A stretch of DNA of 64,000 nt from an uncultured Bacilli bacterium (GCA_934122395.1 CAKOWQ010000001.1:62001-126000), one strand, 5' to 3'. Positions 50,807 through 60,260 are shown, counted from the stretch's first letter. Numbers and translations: made by a program. Notes: generated by a model not told the origin, from the sequence alone.

Positions 50807-51503
50807 TATCAATTATAGTGAATCTAGTAAGATACTTAACATATTAACGAAAGAATATGGAATTATTGGAGTAGTATCTAAAGGATGTAGAAAGATAAAA
50901 AGTAAGTTAAGAAGTGTTAGCGCTAAACTTACTTATGGCAATTTTCACTTGTATTATAAAAAAGATGGATTATCTACACTTATTGGTGTTGATGTATTGG
51001 ATAGTTTTAATAAAATTAAAACAGATATTGAAAAAATTAGTTATGCAAGTTTTTTGCTTGAATTAACAGAACAGGTTTATAAACAAAGTGAAAGTGATGA
51101 TATCTTCGATTTATTTATTGCAGCATTAAAAAAGATAAATGAAGGCTTAGATCCTAAAGTGATTACCAATATATTAGAACTTAAATACTTAGATTATCTA
51201 GGTATAGGGTTATTTTTAGATGGGTGTAGTATTTGTGGTAACAGTGAGGATATTGTAACAATAAGTAGTAAATATGGTGGGTATTTATGCAAGGATTGTT
51301 ATAAGGATCAAATTTTGTTTTCATCTCGTTCTATAAAAGTTATAAGAATGTTTTATTATGTTGATATAAGTAAAATAAGTAAATTAGATATTCATTATGA
51401 CACTATCAAAGAAATAAATGATTTTTTAGATGAGTATTATGATGAATACACAGGTCTTTACTTAAAGAGCAAACAGTTTTTAAAAAATATTGCAAAAATT
51501 TGA
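50769..51503 (+). CDS. recO: DNA repair protein RecO
   Basis: A 244-residue RecO (loads RecA at gaps with RecR). The N-terminal OB fold (EGIVISDINYSESSKILNILTKEYGIIGVVSKG) is followed by a helical region and a zinc knuckle, CSICGN...CKDC. An overlap with yqzL helps couple translation (GAGGTGAC upstream). Bacillus places glyQS next; here a surface-protein cassette follows. Confidence 0.94.
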   Translation: MEIIKVEGIVISDINYSESSKILNILTKEYGIIGVVSKGCRKIKSKLRSVSAKLTYGNFHLYYKKDGLSTLIGVDVLDSFNKIKTDIEKISYASFLLELTEQVYKQSESDDIFDLFIAALKKINEGLDPKVITNILELKYLDYLGIGLFLDGCSICGNSEDIVTISSKYGGYLCKDCYKDQILFSSRSIKVIRMFYYVDISKISKLDIHYDTIKEINDFLDEYYDEYTGLYLKSKQFLKNIAKI

Positions 51504-51518
51504 TGTAAAATGTATGAA

Positions 51519-51544
51519 GAAAATGGTAGTATTACCATTTTTTT
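51519..51544 (+). terminator. Terminator of recO
   Basis: Stem AAAATGGTA/TACCATTTT (51520-51528, 51533-51541), loop GTAT, T run to 51544. The next promoter's -35 starts at 51546. Confidence 0.88.
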
Positions 51545-51545
51545 A

Positions 51546-51576
51546 TTGCAAAATCCCTAGGGGGGGGGGGTATAAT
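51546..51576 (+). promoter_or_regulatory. Promoter with a poly-G spacer, likely phase-variable
   Basis: TTGCAA (51546-51551), 19-base spacer, TATAAT (51571-51576). The last 11 spacer bases are all G. The same two boxes with a 17-base spacer drive rplS. A change in G count alters spacer length and thus promoter strength; G9 would give the optimal 17. Confidence 0.8.
51560..51570 (+). repeat. Homopolymer of 11 G
   Basis: Eleven G in a row, the only run of this length in an A+T-rich window, placed between the -35 and the -10. Confidence 0.95.
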
Positions 51577-51606
51577 GATTTATATACTAAATAGGGAGGA
51601 TAAAAG

Positions 51607-52833
51607 ATGAGCGATAAGTATATAAGAAGTAAAAGAGCAATAATAATAACGATGTGTACTTTGATATGTATAATGGCAGTAGGGTATGCAGCGTTTGCAA
51701 CTCAATTAACGATTAATGGAACCGCCAACATAGAATCAACTTGGAATGTAGAGTTTACTAATATAACACAAGTATCTAAAACAAGTGGAGTAACAATTAC
51801 GAGTGCACCAACAGCAAGTGGAACAACTGCAACATTCAATGTAGATTTAACAAGTCCCGGGGATAAGGTAGTATATAGAATAACAGTAACAAATAATGGA
51901 ACATTAAATGCAATAATAGATAAAATAACGGCAAGTGAAACTGGAAGCGATGCAATAAAGTTTGAAGTAACAGGAGTTAAAAAAGGAGATAAATTAGCAA
52001 GTAAAAAGACTACTACATTTGACGTAACAATAAGTTATGATAGTTCAGTAACTGCTCAGCCATCAACGACAAAGAATCAGTTAACAGTAGATATAAATTA
52101 TGTTCAAGATGTAGGACAGACCATTACTAGTGAAGATGTAATAATTAAAAATCCTAATGTAGTAGTTAAGGCAAATGGTAATTATGATACGATAGGAACA
52201 GATATTCAAATAGGTGATGAGCACTTTTATGTAATATCAAGTACTGATACTACTGTAACGATGCTAGCTAAATATAATTTAGATATACCAATAAGTTCAC
52301 CTACTGATTATTTTATTGAATATAAAGGAACTGGTAGGCAAGATTCACATGTTATAGGTGGTTATACTAGTACCGGTGATGACTGGACTCATGGATATGG
52401 GACAATAGCATTTACTGATACTTCATATACCGAAAATAGATATTGGCATGATTCGAGTACTAACGGAACTATACCACAGTATGGAGGTAGTTATCCTGCC
52501 TATGTATATGATACGGAATCAAATCTATATCCACATGTAGAAAAGTATAAAGCATATCTAAAAAGTTTAGGTGTTAGTATTGATGAAGCTAGATTGATAT
52601 CGAAAGAAGAATTAGTTTCATTGGGATGTAGTGACACAGCTCTAACATGTAAGGGCGCTCCTAGTTGGGTATATGCAACAAGTTATTGGACTGGTACAGC
52701 ATATTTACAGTCTGGTGAATATCAATTTGTATGGAATGTACTTTTTGATCCAGATTATGATAGCTATTATCCAGATGATAATTATTTTGGGGTTCGTCCA
52801 GTAATTACTATGTCTAAAGCTAATTTTGATTAA
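51607..52833 (+). CDS. Exported modular surface protein under poly-G promoter
   Basis: A 408-residue secreted protein. The SipW-type leader (IIITMCTLICIMAVGYAAFAT) and beta-rich module up to about 180 (NGTANIESTWNVEF, GTLNAIIDKITASETGS, KKGDKLASKK, SYDSSVTAQPS, VQDVGQTITSED) are nearly the same as in the 35297-37048 protein. The C-terminal part differs: DEHFYVISSTDTTVTMLAKY, RYWHDSSTNG, SYWTGTAYLQSG and a final FGVRPVITMS, resembling lectin-like or FGE-like surface domains. There is no sorting signal. The gene is monocistronic, flanked by terminators. Likely a phase-variable adhesin or antigen; the ligand is unknown. Confidence 0.82.
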   Translation: MSDKYIRSKRAIIITMCTLICIMAVGYAAFATQLTINGTANIESTWNVEFTNITQVSKTSGVTITSAPTASGTTATFNVDLTSPGDKVVYRITVTNNGTLNAIIDKITASETGSDAIKFEVTGVKKGDKLASKKTTTFDVTISYDSSVTAQPSTTKNQLTVDINYVQDVGQTITSEDVIIKNPNVVVKANGNYDTIGTDIQIGDEHFYVISSTDTTVTMLAKYNLDIPISSPTDYFIEYKGTGRQDSHVIGGYTSTGDDWTHGYGTIAFTDTSYTENRYWHDSSTNGTIPQYGGSYPAYVYDTESNLYPHVEKYKAYLKSLGVSIDEARLISKEELVSLGCSDTALTCKGAPSWVYATSYWTGTAYLQSGEYQFVWNVLFDPDYDSYYPDDNYFGVRPVITMSKANFD

Positions 52834-52836
52834 TAA

Positions 52837-52860
52837 AAAAGAACGGGTGACCGTTCTTTT
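52837..52860. terminator. Bidirectional terminator
   Basis: Ten-base-pair stem AAAAGAACGG/CCGTTCTTTT (52837-52846, 52851-52860), GTGA tetraloop, with A and T runs on either side. Serves the surface protein and the convergent arginase-family gene. Confidence 0.92.
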
Positions 52861-53728
52861 ATTTTTGATTTATTTCGTTAACTATTTTTTCTAGAATGTT
52901 TACTGCAATTTTTTCTGTTTTTTTATCTTTGTCTTTAGTTGGATTAAATTCTACTAAATCCCAAGATTTTATTTTATCTTTATATTTAAGTACTTCATCA
53001 GTTATTAAATATGCTTCTTCTTCATTAATTCCGTTTATGGCTGGTACTGATACTCCTGGGGCAATTTCTGGATCTATTACATCGATGTCATAACTTATAT
53101 GAATTCCGTTAGTATTATTACTTGCAATGTCTATTGCTTTTTTTATAATGACATCTATTCCTTGTTCTTTAATATCTTTAGTACTAAAAACAGTTGCTCC
53201 AGCTTTTTTGATTACTGGCATTTCCCATGGATCAATATCTCTACCACCAACTATTACAGTATTTTCTGGTAGAAAATAATTTCCATCGTGATATGCTGAT
53301 AATCTAGTTCCTGTTTGATTATCTAAAGCTGCTAATGGTAATCCGTGAATATTACCTGTTTTGGTAGTTTCAAAAGTATTGTAGTCGCCGTGAGAATCTA
53401 TCCAGATAATTCCTAATTTATCATATTTCTTTATTGATCCTAATGCTGAAGCTATAGCTAGACTATGATCTCCTCCTAAAATAATAGGAAAATTTTCTTC
53501 ATTTTTAACTACATTATAAAGTCTAGCGTTAAATTCGTTTATTGCATCTAAGTTTTTTGCTAAATCTTTTGGGTCATGACTTTTTTCTATACTTTGTTTT
53601 TCTATATCTATTCTTTTATTAATTCTTTCGTCATTTTTATAGTAGCTACTTAAGATTTCTGGTCCTAGATTAGCACCATCTACCATAACACCTAAATCTG
53701 TTTTTGCATTAATTAATGTTATTTTCAT
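52859..53728 (-). CDS. Arginase/agmatinase-family ureohydrolase
   Basis: A 289-residue binuclear Mn enzyme. Metal motifs: GGDHSLAIAS, WIDSHGDYN (DAHxD type) and ISYDIDVIDPEIAPGV (SxDxDxxDP). The family covers arginase, agmatinase and formiminoglutamase; the length suits arginase (RocF-like), but the exact substrate is undecided. The frame opens at 53773, yet GGTGAT precedes the ATG at 53728. It is a monocistronic minus-strand gene divergent from murE. Confidence 0.87.
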   Translation of the reverse strand: MKITLINAKTDLGVMVDGANLGPEILSSYYKNDERINKRIDIEKQSIEKSHDPKDLAKNLDAINEFNARLYNVVKNEENFPIILGGDHSLAIASALGSIKKYDKLGIIWIDSHGDYNTFETTKTGNIHGLPLAALDNQTGTRLSAYHDGNYFLPENTVIVGGRDIDPWEMPVIKKAGATVFSTKDIKEQGIDVIIKKAIDIASNNTNGIHISYDIDVIDPEIAPGVSVPAINGINEEEAYLITDEVLKYKDKIKSWDLVEFNPTKDKDKKTEKIAVNILEKIVNEINQK

Positions 53729-53834
53729 AATATCACCAATTATTAATATACTGTAAATATTTGTATATTTCAAGGTTGATACTACTTTTTTCTCTTATTT
53801 TACTGTATACTTATAGTGTAATGGAGATGAAGAT

Positions 53835-55283
53835 ATGAAAAAATTAAGTGAACTTTATAATATAGATTCAGATGTAGATATAAAAGACATTAAGATAAAT
53901 TCTAAAGAAGTAGAGCCGGGAGACTTGTTTGTATGTACTAAAGGGGTTACTGCTGATAGACATGATTTTATACCTGATGCTATAAAAAATGGTGCTAGTG
54001 CATTAGTGGTTAGTAGGGATGTTAATGTATCAATTCCAACTGTTAAAGTAGAAGATACTAATAAAGAACTACCACTTATTTGTTCTAGATTTTATGATCA
54101 TCCAGAAGATAAACTCTATATGATAGGAGTTACTGGTACTGATGGAAAAACTAGTGTTACTACTATTGTTCAAACATTATTAGGTAGTGATATATGTGCT
54201 TATATGGGTACTAATGGTAGAAGTTGTGCTAAGTTTAATAAGGATACAGGTAATACTACTCCTGATAGTGATAAGCTTTATAAATACTTTGATGAATTTG
54301 TTAAAGCAGGGTGCAAGTATATGGCAATGGAAACTTCTAGTGAAGCTTTCTTTAGAGGAAGACTTACTAACCTGCATTATAAGATAGGTGCTATTACTAA
54401 TATTACTCGTGAACACTTAAACATTCATGGAAGTTTCGAGAATTATATTGATTGTAAATGTCAATTGTTTAGACAAATAGATAGCGATGGATATGCTGTT
54501 TTAAATAAAGATGATGAATTATATGAAGAAGTATTAAAAAATTGTAATTGTATTGTTTTAACATACGGACAAGACGAAGGTAATACTCTGCAAATAAAAG
54601 ATTTTACAGTAAGGCCTGATAAAACTTTAATCACTTATCGATATGATAATAAGAATTATAATATTGTTAGTCCATTACTTGGAGACTTTAATGTTTATAA
54701 CTTAGCGTGTGCTATATTAATATGTATTGCTACTGGTAAGAATTTTGAAGAATCTATTAAAAATATTAATAATATTAATATTTCAGGACGCCTTGATATG
54801 TTACCTAATATAGGGCAGAAGTTCTATGTTATGGTTGATTATGCCCATACTCCTAATGGAATTAGTAAATTACTTAATTTCGTTCATACTCTAGATATTA
54901 ATAGAAGTATAGTAGTAATAGGATCAGCTGGGGAACGTGATTATTTAAAAAGACCTTTAATGGGTAAAACAGTAGTTGACAATGCAAGCTATGCAATTTT
55001 TACTTATGAAGATCCTAGAAGTGAAGAACCGATTGATATTATTAATATGATGATTAGTGAAATAAAAGATAATCATACTAATTTTGAAGTAGTAGTAGAT
55101 AGAAGTAGTGCTATTAAAAGAGCAATTGATATGGCAAGAGATAATGATATAGTATTAATCCTTGGTAAAGGAAATGAAACTTATCAAAAGTTAAAAAACG
55201 AAACGATTTATTTCAATGATATAGAAGAAGCTATGAAATACTTAAAAGAAAGAGTAGAAAGAGAAAAAGTTAAAGTATCATAG
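53835..55283 (+). CDS. murE: UDP-N-acetylmuramoyl-tripeptide synthetase
   Basis: MurE (482 residues) adds the third stem-peptide residue (L-Lys or meso-DAP). Signatures: GVTGTDGKTSVTT (ATP loop), METSSEAFFRGRL, TNITREHLNIHGSFENY (carbamylated-Lys motif region), MVDYAHTPNG. The substrate-selecting loop reads EDPRSEEP; Arg at this place is typical of meso-DAP enzymes (DNPR), so a DAP-type wall is suggested. GGAGATGAAGAT precedes the ATG. TATACT preceded by TG is at 53806-53811. Confidence 0.93.
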   Translation: MKKLSELYNIDSDVDIKDIKINSKEVEPGDLFVCTKGVTADRHDFIPDAIKNGASALVVSRDVNVSIPTVKVEDTNKELPLICSRFYDHPEDKLYMIGVTGTDGKTSVTTIVQTLLGSDICAYMGTNGRSCAKFNKDTGNTTPDSDKLYKYFDEFVKAGCKYMAMETSSEAFFRGRLTNLHYKIGAITNITREHLNIHGSFENYIDCKCQLFRQIDSDGYAVLNKDDELYEEVLKNCNCIVLTYGQDEGNTLQIKDFTVRPDKTLITYRYDNKNYNIVSPLLGDFNVYNLACAILICIATGKNFEESIKNINNINISGRLDMLPNIGQKFYVMVDYAHTPNGISKLLNFVHTLDINRSIVVIGSAGERDYLKRPLMGKTVVDNASYAIFTYEDPRSEEPIDIINMMISEIKDNHTNFEVVVDRSSAIKRAIDMARDNDIVLILGKGNETYQKLKNETIYFNDIEEAMKYLKERVEREKVKVS

Positions 55284-55288
55284 TAGTT

Positions 55289-55316
55289 AACTGATGTGTA
55301 AAACCATCAGTTTTTT
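55289..55316 (+). terminator. Terminator of murE
   Basis: Eight-base-pair stem AACTGATG/CATCAGTT (55289-55296, 55305-55312) followed by a T run. Confidence 0.8.
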
Positions 55317-55362
55317 AATGCGATGAAAAAGTTTATATGATATAATTAATAAAGGTGGTTAT

Positions 55363-57162
55363 ATGGATGCACAATTTATTAGAAACTTCAGTATTATAGC
55401 ACATATAGATCATGGTAAAAGTACTTTAGCAGATCGAATACTTGATGTAACTCATGCGGTTACTGCAAGAGAAGCTAAAGCACAATTACTTGATAGTATG
55501 GATATAGAACGTGAACGTGGTATTACAATCAAACTTAATACAGCAAGCTTAAAATATCATTATAAGGATCATGAATATAATTTGAACTTAATAGATACTC
55601 CAGGACATGTAGATTTTTCATATGAAGTAAGTAGAAGCTTAGCTGCTTGTGAAGGAGCGATTTTAGTTGTTGATGCTGCTCAAGGAATAGAGGCACAGAC
55701 ACTTGCTAACTTGTATCTAGCACTTGAAAATGATTTAGTTATTATCCCTGTTATCAACAAAATAGATTTACCTAATGCAGATATTCCTAAAGTAAAAAAA
55801 GAACTTATGGATTTAATTGGCTTTAATGAAGATGAGATTATATTAACAAGTGCTAAAACTGGTGAAGGAGTAAAAGAATTAGTTGATGCTATAGTAGAGA
55901 GAATTCCTGCACCTAGTGGTGATAAGATGCTACCTTTACAAGGATTAATATTTGATAGTATTTTTGATGCTTATCGTGGTGTTATTATATCAACTCGTAT
56001 AGTTAATGGCTCTGTTAAAGTGGGAGATACTATTAAAATGATGGAGACTAATGCAACTTATGAAGTAGTAGATATTACTATTAATACTCCAAAAGAAGTT
56101 AAAAAGAATGAACTTATTGCTGGTGAAGTTGGATTTATTTCAGCAAGTATTAAGAGTATTTCTGATATTAAGGTAGGAGATACTATTACTAAAGCGTCTA
56201 ATCCTGCAAAGGATGCATTACCTGGATATAAGCCAATGAAATCAATGGTATTTTGCGGTGTTTATCCGATTGAATCAAGTCGCTTTGAAGATTTAAGAGA
56301 CGCATTAAACAAATTAAAATTAAATGATGCATCACTTGTATTTGAACCTGAAACTTCTAGTGCTTTAGGCTTTGGATTTAGATGCGGTTTCTTAGGATTG
56401 TTACACATGGATATTATTAAAGAACGTGTTACTAGAGAATTTAATATAGATTTAATTACTACAGCACCTTCAGTAGTGTATGAGGTAATACTTACTAATA
56501 AAGAAATATTATTAGTAGACGCTCCTAATAAATTACCAGATAAAAGTAAAATTTCTGAAATAAGAGAACCTTATATCAGAACTAATATATTTACACCTAG
56601 TGAATATATTGGACCTATTATGGAATTATGTCAGGAAAAACGTGGTATTTATATTAGCATGGATTATATTGATCCAGTAAGAGTTAATATTCATTATGAA
56701 TTACCTTTATCAGAAATAGTATACGATTTCTTTGATAAATTAAAATCTTATACTAAAGGTTATGCGTCTTTTGATTATGAGATTATTGGATATAAACCTA
56801 GTGATCTAGTTAAAATGGATATATTATTAAATGGCGATGTAATAGATGCATTAAGTGTTATAGTACATAAGGATTTTGCTTATGCTCGTGGTAAAAGTGT
56901 AGTAGAAAAATTAAAAGAAGTTATTCCAAGGCAAATGTTTGAAGTACCAATACAAGCTTCTCTTGGTAATCATGTTATAGCAAGAAGTACAGTTAAAGCT
57001 TTAAGAAAAGATGTTCTTGCTAAATGTTATGGTGGAGATATCACTAGAAAAAGGAAGTTATTAGAGAAGCAAAAAGAGGGTAAAAAGAAAATGAAACAAA
57101 TTGGAAGCGTTGAGTTACCACAAGAAGCTTTCATGAGTGTTTTAAGTATGGATGGTGAGTAA
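55363..57162 (+). CDS. lepA: Elongation factor 4 (LepA)
   Basis: A 599-residue ribosome-associated GTPase acting in back-translocation or 30S maturation. [18 protein letters not shown] (G1), RGITIKLNT (G2), [21 protein letters not shown] (G3), NKIDLPNA (G4) and the LepA C-terminal domain ([56 protein letters not shown]) are clear. AAAGGTGG precedes the ATG. The lepA-X-hemW order is kept, with a SpoIIID-like gene as X. Confidence 0.97.
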   Translation: MDAQFIRNFSIIAHIDHGKSTLADRILDVTHAVTAREAKAQLLDSMDIERERGITIKLNTASLKYHYKDHEYNLNLIDTPGHVDFSYEVSRSLAACEGAILVVDAAQGIEAQTLANLYLALENDLVIIPVINKIDLPNADIPKVKKELMDLIGFNEDEIILTSAKTGEGVKELVDAIVERIPAPSGDKMLPLQGLIFDSIFDAYRGVIISTRIVNGSVKVGDTIKMMETNATYEVVDITINTPKEVKKNELIAGEVGFISASIKSISDIKVGDTITKASNPAKDALPGYKPMKSMVFCGVYPIESSRFEDLRDALNKLKLNDASLVFEPETSSALGFGFRCGFLGLLHMDIIKERVTREFNIDLITTAPSVVYEVILTNKEILLVDAPNKLPDKSKISEIREPYIRTNIFTPSEYIGPIMELCQEKRGIYISMDYIDPVRVNIHYELPLSEIVYDFFDKLKSYTKGYASFDYEIIGYKPSDLVKMDILLNGDVIDALSVIVHKDFAYARGKSVVEKLKEVIPRQMFEVPIQASLGNHVIARSTVKALRKDVLAKCYGGDITRKRKLLEKQKEGKKKMKQIGSVELPQEAFMSVLSMDGE

Positions 57163-57163
57163 G

Positions 57164-57688
57164 ATGGCAAGTAATGAAGATATTATAAAAGAAGCAGAGT
57201 ACTATTTAAGTCACGATGTTACTAATGATGAAGCTAGTAAAGCCTTAGGAATTAGTAAAAGATCTTTTCAGTTACATATGAAAAAATTAGCTGAAATAGC
57301 ACCAGATAAATATAAATTAGTTCAAGATAAAAAGACTGCTATATCAAGACAAGGACACGTTAGGGGTGGCTCTTTAGGTAAAAGAGGATCTTCTTTTGCA
57401 GAATTAGAAATTGATGAGATAGGCTCTTATATAATTGAAAATGACCTAACTTTTCAAAAAGCTGCTGAAGATTTAGGAGTAGCTAAATCTACCTTACATG
57501 AATTAGTTAAAAAAATTGGTGACCCAGAAAAGGTTTCACTTTTATATGCTCTTGCTGAAGCACATAAAAGAAAAACTACTTTGGGCGAATATGTTGAAAA
57601 ACATAATAGCGAACATGTTAATTCAGATTTAGTAGCTAAAGAAATTGTTGAATCAAAAATAGCAGAAGAAACAAAAAAATCTAAATAA
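57164..57688 (+). CDS. Tandem SpoIIID-like helix-turn-helix protein
   Basis: A 174-residue regulator. Residues about 4-70 contain an HTH (ASKALGISKRSFQLHMKKLAE) followed by IAPDKYKLVQDKKTAISRQGHVRGG, closely like the INPDLANEV...RHLRGG stretch of the sporulation regulator SpoIIID. A second HTH copy follows (about 78-125: IGSYIIENDLTFQKAAEDLGVAKSTLHELVKKIGD). SpoIIID itself has one such unit of about 90 residues. The frame opens at 57152, but GGTGAG fixes the ATG at 57164, one base after lepA. A mother-cell sporulation role is inferred; it may instead be an unrelated small regulator. Confidence 0.7.
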   Translation: MASNEDIIKEAEYYLSHDVTNDEASKALGISKRSFQLHMKKLAEIAPDKYKLVQDKKTAISRQGHVRGGSLGKRGSSFAELEIDEIGSYIIENDLTFQKAAEDLGVAKSTLHELVKKIGDPEKVSLLYALAEAHKRKTTLGEYVEKHNSEHVNSDLVAKEIVESKIAEETKKSK

Positions 57689-57708
57689 TGATAGGAGTGT
57701 GAATATAT

Positions 57709-58806
57709 ATGAATAATGATATTAATGCAGTATATGTTCACATTCCTTTTTGTAATAATATCTGTTCTTATTGTGACTTTTGTAAGATGTATTATAACTT
57801 TGAATTAGTAGATAAGTATTTAGATGCATTAGATAAAGAAATAAAAGGAAAGTATCAAAATAACAATATTAGAACACTTTATATAGGTGGGGGGACTCCT
57901 TCTAGTCTTACTTTAGAACAGATTGATAAATTATTTCTAATATTAAAACAAATAAAGGTAAATAGTGATGCTGAAATTACTTTTGAAATGAATGTCAATG
58001 ATATTACAGAAGAACTTTTACAAAAACTAAAAGATAATAAAGTTAATCGTATCAGTATTGGAATAGAAACTATTAATGATAAATTCTTGAAATTATTAAA
58101 TAGAAATCATACAAAACAAGATGTAATTAGTAAGATAGATTTATCTAAAAAGTATTTTAATAATATTAATGTTGACTTTATGTATGCTTTCCCAGATCAA
58201 ACATTAGATGATTTAATACTTGATTTAGAATTTTTTAAAACATTAGATGTTAATCATATATCAATATATTCTCTTATATTAGAAAAAAATACAAAGTTAT
58301 ATATTGATAATGTTTCTCCTCTTAATGAAGAAGTAGAGTCTAGGATGTACTACTACATTATTAAATACTTAAAGGATCTTGGTTATATTCATTATGAAGT
58401 TAGTAATTTTGCAAAGAAGGGATATCAATCAAATCATAATCTTATATATTGGAACAATCAAAAATATTATGGTTTTGGACTAGGAGCAAGTGGTTTTATT
58501 AATAATATTAGATATACAAATACTAGAAGTATTAACCATTATCTAGAAGGTGATTTTACTTTAGAAGAAGAAGTAATTACCAAAAAAATAGATATGGAAA
58601 ATGAAATGATTTTGGGATTACGTAAAATGGAAGGAGTCAATATTAAAACTTTTTTTGATAAGTATAAAATTAATATAATAGATGCTTTTGATATAGATGA
58701 TTTATTAGATAAAAATATTCTTAGAATTAAAGATAGTTATATTTATATTGATGATAAATACTTATATTTGTCAAATCAAATATTAGTTAGATTTATTGAC
58801 ACTTAA
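57709..58806 (+). CDS. hemW: Radical SAM heme chaperone HemW
   Basis: A 365-residue HemN-like protein. The FeS-cluster motif is C15-x3-C19-x2-C22 in HIPFCNNICSYCDFC, with SAM and substrate motifs YIGGGTPSSL, NRISIGIETIND and the ISIYSLILEKNT region. HemW carries heme rather than making it. It follows the SpoIIID-like gene in the lepA operon (AGGAG 10 bases before the ATG). Confidence 0.94.
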   Translation: MNNDINAVYVHIPFCNNICSYCDFCKMYYNFELVDKYLDALDKEIKGKYQNNNIRTLYIGGGTPSSLTLEQIDKLFLILKQIKVNSDAEITFEMNVNDITEELLQKLKDNKVNRISIGIETINDKFLKLLNRNHTKQDVISKIDLSKKYFNNINVDFMYAFPDQTLDDLILDLEFFKTLDVNHISIYSLILEKNTKLYIDNVSPLNEEVESRMYYYIIKYLKDLGYIHYEVSNFAKKGYQSNHNLIYWNNQKYYGFGLGASGFINNIRYTNTRSINHYLEGDFTLEEEVITKKIDMENEMILGLRKMEGVNIKTFFDKYKINIIDAFDIDDLLDKNILRIKDSYIYIDDKYLYLSNQILVRFIDT

Positions 58807-58824
58807 ACTATAAAAAGATACAAT
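58796..58824 (+). promoter_or_regulatory. Promoter of mscS
   Basis: TTGACA (58796-58801), 17-base spacer, TACAAT (58819-58824); the -35 overlaps the 3' end of hemW. Confidence 0.75.
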
Positions 58825-58846
58825 TTTATAAGAAGGATGGTAAGAT

Positions 58847-59650
58847 ATGTTAGAGTTTTTTTTATCAAAGAAATTTTATTTACCTATTTTATATATTGCG
58901 ATAGGTGTATTAATTTATAATATTATAGCAAGTTCAATTAGTAAATTATCAAAGAAAAGCTTAAGAAAAAATACTAGATCTGAACATAAAAGATTAACAG
59001 TTATTTCACTTATTAAGAATCTTATTAAATACTTTATAGCGCTAATAGTTATATTATCTATTCTAGCTGTATATGGTGTTAATACTACTAGTATAATTGC
59101 TTCTTTAGGAGTTATTGGTGTAATAGTAGGTTTAGCTTTTCAAGATATAGCTAAAGATTTTTTAGCAGGTGTATTTACAGTATTTGATGATGCATATTCA
59201 GTAGGTGATTGGGTTAAGATAAATAATTTTACTGGTAAAGTAATTTTTATGGGACTAAAAGATACTAAAATACAAGCTTATACTGGTGAAGTTATGACTA
59301 TTTCTAATAGTGCTTTTAATGAAGTTATTAATTATAGCTCAGCTAACTCTAAAGTTATAGTTGATATTGGTGTTAGTTATGAGACTGATATTGATAAATT
59401 AGAGAAAGTATTACAAGGACTTAGTGATGAAATAAAGAAAGTTAAAAATGTTATAGGTACACCTGAGTTTTTAGGTATATCTACATTAGATTCATCAGCA
59501 GTTATTTATAGTATTGCTATTGATTGTAAACCTGCAACTTATGTAGGAGTTAAAAGAGATGTATTAAAAATCTTAAAGAATACTCTAGATAAGAAAAACA
59601 TTGAAATTCCTTATAATAAATTAGACATATATGTGAAAGATAAGAGGTAG
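58847..59650 (+). CDS. mscS: Small-conductance mechanosensitive channel
   Basis: A 267-residue MscS family channel: N-terminal helices (about 10-30, 60-85), the pore helix TM3 (IASLGVIGVIVGLAFQDIAKDFLAGVFTVFDDAYSVGDWV), and a cytosolic beta/alpha cage (about 120-267). It releases osmolytes on hypo-osmotic shock. AAGGATGG precedes the ATG; promoter at 58796. The HD gene follows by 2 bases. Confidence 0.93.
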   Translation: MLEFFLSKKFYLPILYIAIGVLIYNIIASSISKLSKKSLRKNTRSEHKRLTVISLIKNLIKYFIALIVILSILAVYGVNTTSIIASLGVIGVIVGLAFQDIAKDFLAGVFTVFDDAYSVGDWVKINNFTGKVIFMGLKDTKIQAYTGEVMTISNSAFNEVINYSSANSKVIVDIGVSYETDIDKLEKVLQGLSDEIKKVKNVIGTPEFLGISTLDSSAVIYSIAIDCKPATYVGVKRDVLKILKNTLDKKNIEIPYNKLDIYVKDKR

Positions 59651-59652
59651 TT

Positions 59653-60234
59653 ATGAATAAAGTAGAAGTTTTTAAAACAGAGTTTGGATATATTAAAAAT
59701 GAAAGTTATGGTATAGATGCAAGATATTTGGTTGATAGTCTTCCAGATTATTTCTTTGAAGTACCAGCATCATCTACAGGTAAATATCATCCTAAATATG
59801 CACTTGGCGAAGGTGGGTTAGTAAGGCACACTAAAGCTGCTGTTAGAATGGCTTATGAACTTTTATCTGATCCTATTATTGGTGGTAAATATACGAGTCG
59901 TGAAAAAGATTTGATGATTATAGCATTAATATTACATGATGGATTAAAATCAGGTAAAGAAAAAAGTCAATATACTAAAGTGGAACATCCATTATTAGCT
60001 AGTGAACATATAAAGGATAATATGGATAATTTAGCAATGAATGATGAAGATATAGAATTTATTTGTGATGTTATAGAAAGTCACATGGGACCATGGAATA
60101 AGGATTTTGATGGTAATGAAGTTCTACCACTTCCAAAGACTAAATATCAAAATTTCGTTCATATGTGTGATTATTTGGCATCTAGAAAGTTTATCAATGT
60201 AGAATTTGACGATAACAATAATATTATTGGTTAG
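59653..60234 (+). CDS. HD-domain hydrolase
   Basis: A 193-residue HD phosphohydrolase: GGLVRHTKAAVRMAYELL (His), LILHDGLKSG (His-Asp), HPLLASEHI and ESHMGPWN (His), VHMCDYLASRKF (Asp). Such small HD proteins act on nucleotides or oligonucleotides. It shares a unit with mscS (2-base gap) and precedes thyX and tmk, so a nucleotide role would fit. GAGGT precedes the ATG. Confidence 0.83.
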   Translation: MNKVEVFKTEFGYIKNESYGIDARYLVDSLPDYFFEVPASSTGKYHPKYALGEGGLVRHTKAAVRMAYELLSDPIIGGKYTSREKDLMIIALILHDGLKSGKEKSQYTKVEHPLLASEHIKDNMDNLAMNDEDIEFICDVIESHMGPWNKDFDGNEVLPLPKTKYQNFVHMCDYLASRKFINVEFDDNNNIIG

Positions 60235-60260
60235 TAATATTTATTAGGGGAGGTAATAAT

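Noticed and set aside
54180..54416. ORFs in both strands inside murE
   Set aside because: Overlap a complete MurE frame; no ribosome binding site.
57454..57741. Minus-strand ORF opposite the SpoIIID-like gene
   Set aside because: Shadow; contains many Ser and Cys from reversed Lys/Glu-rich codons, with no start site.
57888..57895. G-rich stretch in hemW
   Set aside because: It encodes the conserved YIGGGTP loop, so coding explains it.
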